A DNA stretch of 16,167 bases, from the NCBI GenBank assembly GCA_002423425.1, contig DIWC01000066.1:50519-66685 (forward strand). Reading direction: 5' to 3'. The notes beneath the pieces are model-generated. The model saw only the letters and a list, made by a program, of their open reading frames with translations, searched no databases and was not told the DNA's origin. Shown here piece by piece: positions 13,375-16,167 of the stretch. Position 1 is the stretch's first letter; every line of letters starts with the position of its first letter. The translations under genes and the position numbers were made by a program. This DNA comes from Peptococcaceae bacterium UBA6116 (GTDB lineage Bacteria; Bacillota; Desulfitobacteriia; Desulfitobacteriales; Syntrophobotulaceae).

Positions 13375-14569
13375 CTAAAGTAATTGTGGCACTTGATCCG
13401 TTTCTAGATTAAATTTTTCGTTAATGATTAGTTCAACTAATTCTTCCCCACCGCCGTGAATGTTTCCAACGCCAAAAATTATTCTGTTTATAAAATAATC
13501 CTTAATTATTTTATAAACCTCATGTGGAGATAAACCTTCAGCATTGATGTATTTCTGTGGAGCTATTTTTTTCGTATTGACGCCTTCGGTAATTGGGTTC
13601 ACCGTCTCACCCATGGCGACGAGAATATCAATATTCATATTCGGCAAGACATCTTCGGCAAACTGTAATGTTCTGTCAACTCTATCAGGTCGGCAATTTA
13701 CAATTACCATGGGGTTTTCCGTTGAATAGCCAATCGCTGTGATATGGTTCCAAATCATTCGTGTTGAATTTGGATCATTGGCGGCAAAGCCATTGACAAA
13801 ATAGGTTGGGTTTTTGTTGTCTAATGGATATATCATTAAGGCTCCCGGATCAGGATTCGCGTTTAACATTCCCCTCAACGCAGTATCTTTGTCAATGTTT
13901 AGTGCTTTAGCTACAGCCAGCACAATCGCAATATTTTCCGGGAAAACTACATATCTGAATTTTTCCAGATAACCATCTGGGATTTCTTTTTCATTGGCAA
14001 TCAGTATTTGGCTGTTTCTTTTCTTGGCCTCTTGCGTAAAATAGTCATTATAACTACTATCAGCAACAATAAGGGTTCCGTTTTTCGGAATTGTGGCTAT
14101 AAAGGACTCTGCAATAAAGTCCAATGTCGGACCACACAGATCCATATGGTCTTCACGAACATTAACAATAACGCCTATATTTGCTTTAACAAGCTTCTCC
14201 TGAAACGTAATCTGGTAATCGGGATTTACGGCCATACACTCTGTTACAAATGCAGATGTACCAAGCTTTGCTACTTTTTTGATGACCGTTTTTTTGTTCT
14301 ATAATATTGGGCCCTAGGCGGCCTCGTTTGATTGGTTCTTCTTCCTTATTCCAATAAATAATTCTCGCGCTGGTTCCCGTCGTTTTCCCGACGACCTTGA
14401 CCCCTGCTTCCTTTAAGATGCCGGTAATCAGTCTTGTTGCAGTTGATTTACCTCTTGTGCCGTTTACATTAATTCTAAGATTGATAAGGTTTAAGTTTTT
14501 ATTATGTTTTATTTGTTCATAAACACCTAAGATTAAAACAAAGATAATAAGTGCTATAGCAAACTGCAA
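13375..14569 (-). pseudogene. pgsB: PgsB/CapB poly-gamma-glutamate ligase, frameshifted at an A7 run
   Basis: Two frames together make a full PgsB (about 397 residues if joined; about 393 is usual). The first starts at TTG 14569 (AAAGGA and AGGA upstream). It has one N-terminal membrane segment and the ATP-binding loop VNGTRGKSTATRLITGIL, then KTTGTSARIIYW and KRGRLGPNIIEQK. At 14295-14289 (seven A on the coding strand) it leaves the family. One A fewer would continue as EQKTVIKKVAKLGTSAFVTE, then CMAVNPDYQITFQ, ANIGVIVNVREDHMDLCGPT and NCRPDRVDRT, to the stop at 13375. The single extra base could be a real mutation, a reversible slippage switch, or a sequencing error. All other landmarks are intact. 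It is co-directional with pgsC and a short leader gene. Confidence 0.88.
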
Positions 14570-14601
14570 ATTTATCCTGTCCTTTCTTTAATAGCAATCG
14601 A

Positions 14602-14712
14602 TTACATTCGTTTCCACGCTTTGCGTCCTAAGCTTTCGGTCAGTTTGCCGAACATTAATTTGACAAAAGGTTGTCCACTGTTGAATAAACACAATAGGGA
14701 AAATATCTTCAA
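14602..14712 (-). CDS. 36-residue leader gene of the pgs operon
   Basis: TTG 14712 is preceded by AAAAGGAGG at a 5-base spacing, as strong as any ribosome site here. It opens a 36-codon frame MKIFSLLCLFNSGQPFVKLM then FGKLTESLGRKAWKRM. An N-terminal hydrophobic stretch is followed by a basic, amphipathic tail. It ends 32 bases before the pgsB start. A consensus TATAAT lies about 22 bases upstream of the start, which makes it the first gene of the operon. Small subunits (PgsE/CapE, about 47-55 residues) are known in pgs/cap operons but lie at the other end, and I see no sequence match. It could be a small membrane partner or a leader peptide. Confidence 0.55.
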   Translation of the reverse strand: MKIFSLLCLFNSGQPFVKLMFGKLTESLGRKAWKRM

Positions 14713-14733
14713 TGGCACCTCCTTTTGTAGCCA

Positions 14734-14739
14734 ATTATA
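14734..14739 (-). promoter_or_regulatory. -10 box of the pgs operon
   Basis: A perfect TATAAT on the minus strand, 22 bases upstream of the TTG of the 36-residue gene, implying a leader of about 15 bases. No good -35 was found at 16-18 bases (AACCTT at 17). It lies downstream of a strong terminator, which isolates it from upstream transcription. Confidence 0.5.
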
Positions 14740-14840
14740 CTGAATAAATATGAACCAAGGTTTTCCGGAACTAGAACATTTATTACGAAATTTTGAACAA
14801 TTGTTACACAGCAATCCCGAAAGCAGCCTTTAGACAATAC

Positions 14841-14892
14841 AAAAATACCAACAGCTTCCGAATACTATTCTTCGGAACTGTTGGTATTTTTC
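14841..14892. terminator. Strong bidirectional terminator
   Basis: AAAAATACCAACAG-C-TTCCGAA and TTCGGAACTGTTGGTATTTTT pair over about 21 bp with one bulged C and an 8-base loop. There is a T-run on the plus strand and, by symmetry, on the minus strand. It sits between the decayed HTH gene and the pgs promoter. Confidence 0.85.
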
Positions 14893-14929
14893 TAAATAAT
14901 GACCTTATTTGACCGAATCAGGCAATAGG

Positions 14930-15049
14930 CTAAGCTATTATGCACCCGCCTAACATTTCACGCATGGTTTCCACATCCAGAACATCGGGGTAATCTTTGA
15001 ACATCACTTTGCACAGTCTAATGTGATTCTCGAGCTATTCATTTTTCAT
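14930..15049 (-). pseudogene. Decayed excisionase-type HTH gene
   Basis: From ATG 15049 the frame reads MKNE, a TAG, then LENHIRLCKVMFKDYPDVLD and VETMREMLGGCIIA before TAG 14930-14932. LENxxxLCKxMFKDYPDVLxVxxMxEMLGG is the opening of HTH_17 proteins common in Clostridia. The recognition helix and the rest of the protein are missing, and there is an internal stop at codon 5. The YPDVLD core is shared with the intact gene at 11242. The fragment ends 38 bases before the strong terminator. Confidence 0.65.
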
Positions 15050-15093
15050 ATCAATCAATCCCTTTAAAAAATATTTGTCTAAACATCAAGCAT

Positions 15094-15231
15094 CTAGAGT
15101 TTTTCCTCGTACATTTTTACGCTCACAATGACCATATTACCATAGCCGTTTTTGGTAATATATATCGGCTCGGTTGCCTCCTGGCACATTTGAGAGATTT
15201 TGCTTACCTTCCTACAAAATCTTACCTTCCT
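15094..15231 (-). pseudogene. Phd/YefM-type antitoxin remnant
   Basis: The frame reads KISQMCQEATEPIYITKNGY then GNMVIVSVKMYEEKL, ending at TAG 15094-15096. This is the core of YefM/Phd antitoxins (ISxxCxExxEPIxITKNGxGxxVVxSxxxYE). There is no start codon: the frame opens after a TGA and contains a tandem duplication encoding FCRKV twice, so the native N-terminus (the DNA-binding end) is lost. No toxin gene is next to it. It lies 45 bases upstream of the decayed HTH gene on the same strand. Confidence 0.68.
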
Positions 15232-15238
15232 GCAAAAT
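15203..15238 (+). repeat. Tandem 18-base direct repeat
   Basis: TTACCTTCCTACAAAATC is followed directly by TTACCTTCCTGCAAAATC, two copies differing at one base, inside the open frame upstream of the antitoxin core. It is either a duplication scar or a double binding site. Confidence 0.6.
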
Positions 15239-15777
15239 CATATCTATGTTTAACATAAAAAACATCTTATCGCTCAAGCAAGAGATCAAATGTACCTTTT
15301 AAATTGACGGAGATGAGGGGAATCGCTCCACTGACCCCTTACATGCAAGGCAAGTACTCTCCCGAGTCGTGCGTAAAGCATTCCCAATATGATTGTTGAT
15401 CTTTTATATTTAATGCTTTTTTCCAGAGAGATTATATGGAAATTCAGGGCAACATTTCCTTTCCTCTCCAAAAAGTTTACCCTCATTTCCCCCACTTTCA
15501 TTTTCAGATAGTCCTTTTGTAATACTTCTTAACTTTTCATTTTATCCAAAATTATAAAATTTTTTTATTGATAGATAACGTAACACTTTGTCCTTTTCTT
15601 CATAATATATTTCAAGGACAAACCTAACTAGACAAATTTGCAAATCTAAAACATTTATCTTCATTTTTCAGTATTGCTGCCACCATGAACTAAAGGTTAC
15701 TCACATTTTCTTTTATCTTATATCGATTCTAAGTATCAGACATCTCAAGTGATGATACCGAATCTACCTTCATGTTA
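15239..15777. other. Gene-free stretch before the collagen-like gene
   Basis: A 71-codon minus-strand frame (15286-15501) has no convincing ribosome site and no motif I recognise, so I do not call it. From about 15500 on the DNA is very AT-rich and should contain the promoter of the collagen-like gene. I could not match it to sigma-A, sigma-E or sigma-K consensus with confidence. Confidence 0.45.
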
Positions 15778-15795
15778 AAAGGAGTGACCAATTAT

Positions 15796-16167
15796 TTGAA
15801 AAAGTCTCTTGCAGCCATCTATAAGAAGAGGATGAGAAAAATGAAGAAATGTGGCCAATATCATCATGGTCGTCTATTTAGGAATAGCAAATGTCACTGT
15901 AGCAGAGTTGTGCCCTGTCCAATTGTTCCTCTAAGGTCTCCCACAGCAGTCTGTCCCACCGGTCCTAGTCTTAGAGGAACTATTGATGCCACTCAATATA
16001 ACCTTGATGATCTATTTATGGCCGAAAAAGGCCTCTGCGGTGTCTTTTGTTGTCTATTGTTTGTTTGTCTAGGCAAAAAAATTCTCCGCATAGTTACGCC
16101 GTGCCCAATTGTTCCAGGGCCTACAGGACCTGCCGGACCTGCCGGGGCTACTGGTGCCACGGGCGAC
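15796..16167 (+). CDS. Collagen-like surface/exosporium-type protein, N-terminal part
   Basis: 124 codons are visible; the gene runs off the window. TTG 15796 has AAAGGAG 11 bases upstream; ATG 15841 (AAGAGG at 9 bases) is a real alternative. A basic N-terminus (KKSLAAIYKKRMRKMKKCG) leads into a cysteine-rich region (KCHCSRVVPCPIVP). A further part (about 47-106) has an unusual hydrophobic cysteine cluster, GLCGVFCCLLFVCLG. A second PCPIVP then runs straight into Gly-X-Y repeats (GPTGPAGPAGATGATGD) at the window end. Such proteins (BclA type) form trimeric glycosylated filaments on spores or cells. No signal peptide is evident, as in exosporium proteins made in the mother cell. The duplicated PCPIVP suggests internal duplication or insertion. 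Confidence 0.8.
   Translation, partial: MKKSLAAIYKKRMRKMKKCGQYHHGRLFRNSKCHCSRVVPCPIVPLRSPTAVCPTGPSLRGTIDATQYNLDDLFMAEKGLCGVFCCLLFVCLGKKILRIVTPCPIVPGPTGPAGPAGATGATGD
15925..15980 (+). repeat. Perfect 11-bp inverted repeat inside the collagen-like gene
   Basis: GTTCCTCTAAG (15925-15935) and CTTAGAGGAAC (15970-15980) are exact reverse complements separated by 34 bases. The arms encode VPLR and LRGT, so the repeat is not a product of repeated protein sequence. It can form an mRNA hairpin early in the gene. Confidence 0.6.

Noticed and set aside
15286..15501. 71-codon minus-strand frame
   Set aside because: The composition is not absurd, but the ribosome site is poorly spaced and no family was recognised; left as uncertain non-coding DNA.

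Overview
This window looks like an accessory region of a spore-forming, low-GC Firmicute, probably a member of the Clostridia. The reasons are AT-rich DNA, strong AGGAGG-type ribosome binding sites, frequent TTG starts, a collagen-like surface or exosporium-type protein, PgsB/PgsC genes and several Firmicute mobile-element remnants. The genus cannot be fixed from the sequence. No rRNA, tRNA or CRISPR array was found.

Layout, left to right. (1) 1-180 holds a GC-rich palindrome beside a CATCTCCACCA sequence. A family 2 glycosyltransferase with a TPR-like tail follows on the minus strand (181-1269). (2) 1343-2653 is a wreck: the 5' end of a group II intron with its reverse transcriptase broken inside the RT domain, joined at a palindrome to the first codons of a PIN-domain toxin read on the other strand. 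(3) 2670-2745 has an oriT-like inverted repeat. (4) 3258-4766 is a plus-strand cluster of three unrecognised genes; the first two are diverged tandem paralogues with membrane segments. (5) 4919-5182 is a small DUF6809-like gene. 5533-7228 is an abiEi-abiEii abortive-infection/toxin-antitoxin operon with a clear promoter flanked by an inverted operator pair. (6) 7384-8035 holds relics of conjugative-element genes: a DUF3991/TOPRIM protein with an internal deletion and an N-terminal scrap of a large serine recombinase. (7) 8044-8739 is a Crp/Fnr-type regulator with a palindrome in its leader. (8) 8886-9697 has the C-terminal part of an IS4/IS1634-type transposase and a short unknown gene. (9) 10058-10975 is a Fic adenylyltransferase with an HTH front end and an intact inhibitory motif. 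(10) 11242-12797 has an excisionase-type HTH gene followed by an IS110-type transposase whose N-terminus has been replaced. (11) 12896-14712 is a pgsBC (capBC) poly-gamma-glutamate locus with pgsB frameshifted at an A7 run, a 36-residue leader gene and no pgsA. (12) 14930-15231 holds relics of another HTH gene and a Phd/YefM antitoxin. (13) 15796-16167 is the start of a cysteine-rich collagen-like protein running off the window.

How the parts fit: the middle (about 2.5-8 kb) reads as an eroded integrative or conjugative element. It keeps cargo (AbiE, the membrane trio) while its transfer and recombination genes have decayed. AbiE and Fic are phage-defence or toxin-type functions. The glycosyltransferase, PgsBC and the collagen-like protein are cell-surface functions. 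The least explained intact locus is the 3258-4766 cluster. The most testable oddities are the pgsB A7 run, the abiE operator pair, the chimeric IS110 start and the architecture of the collagen-like gene.
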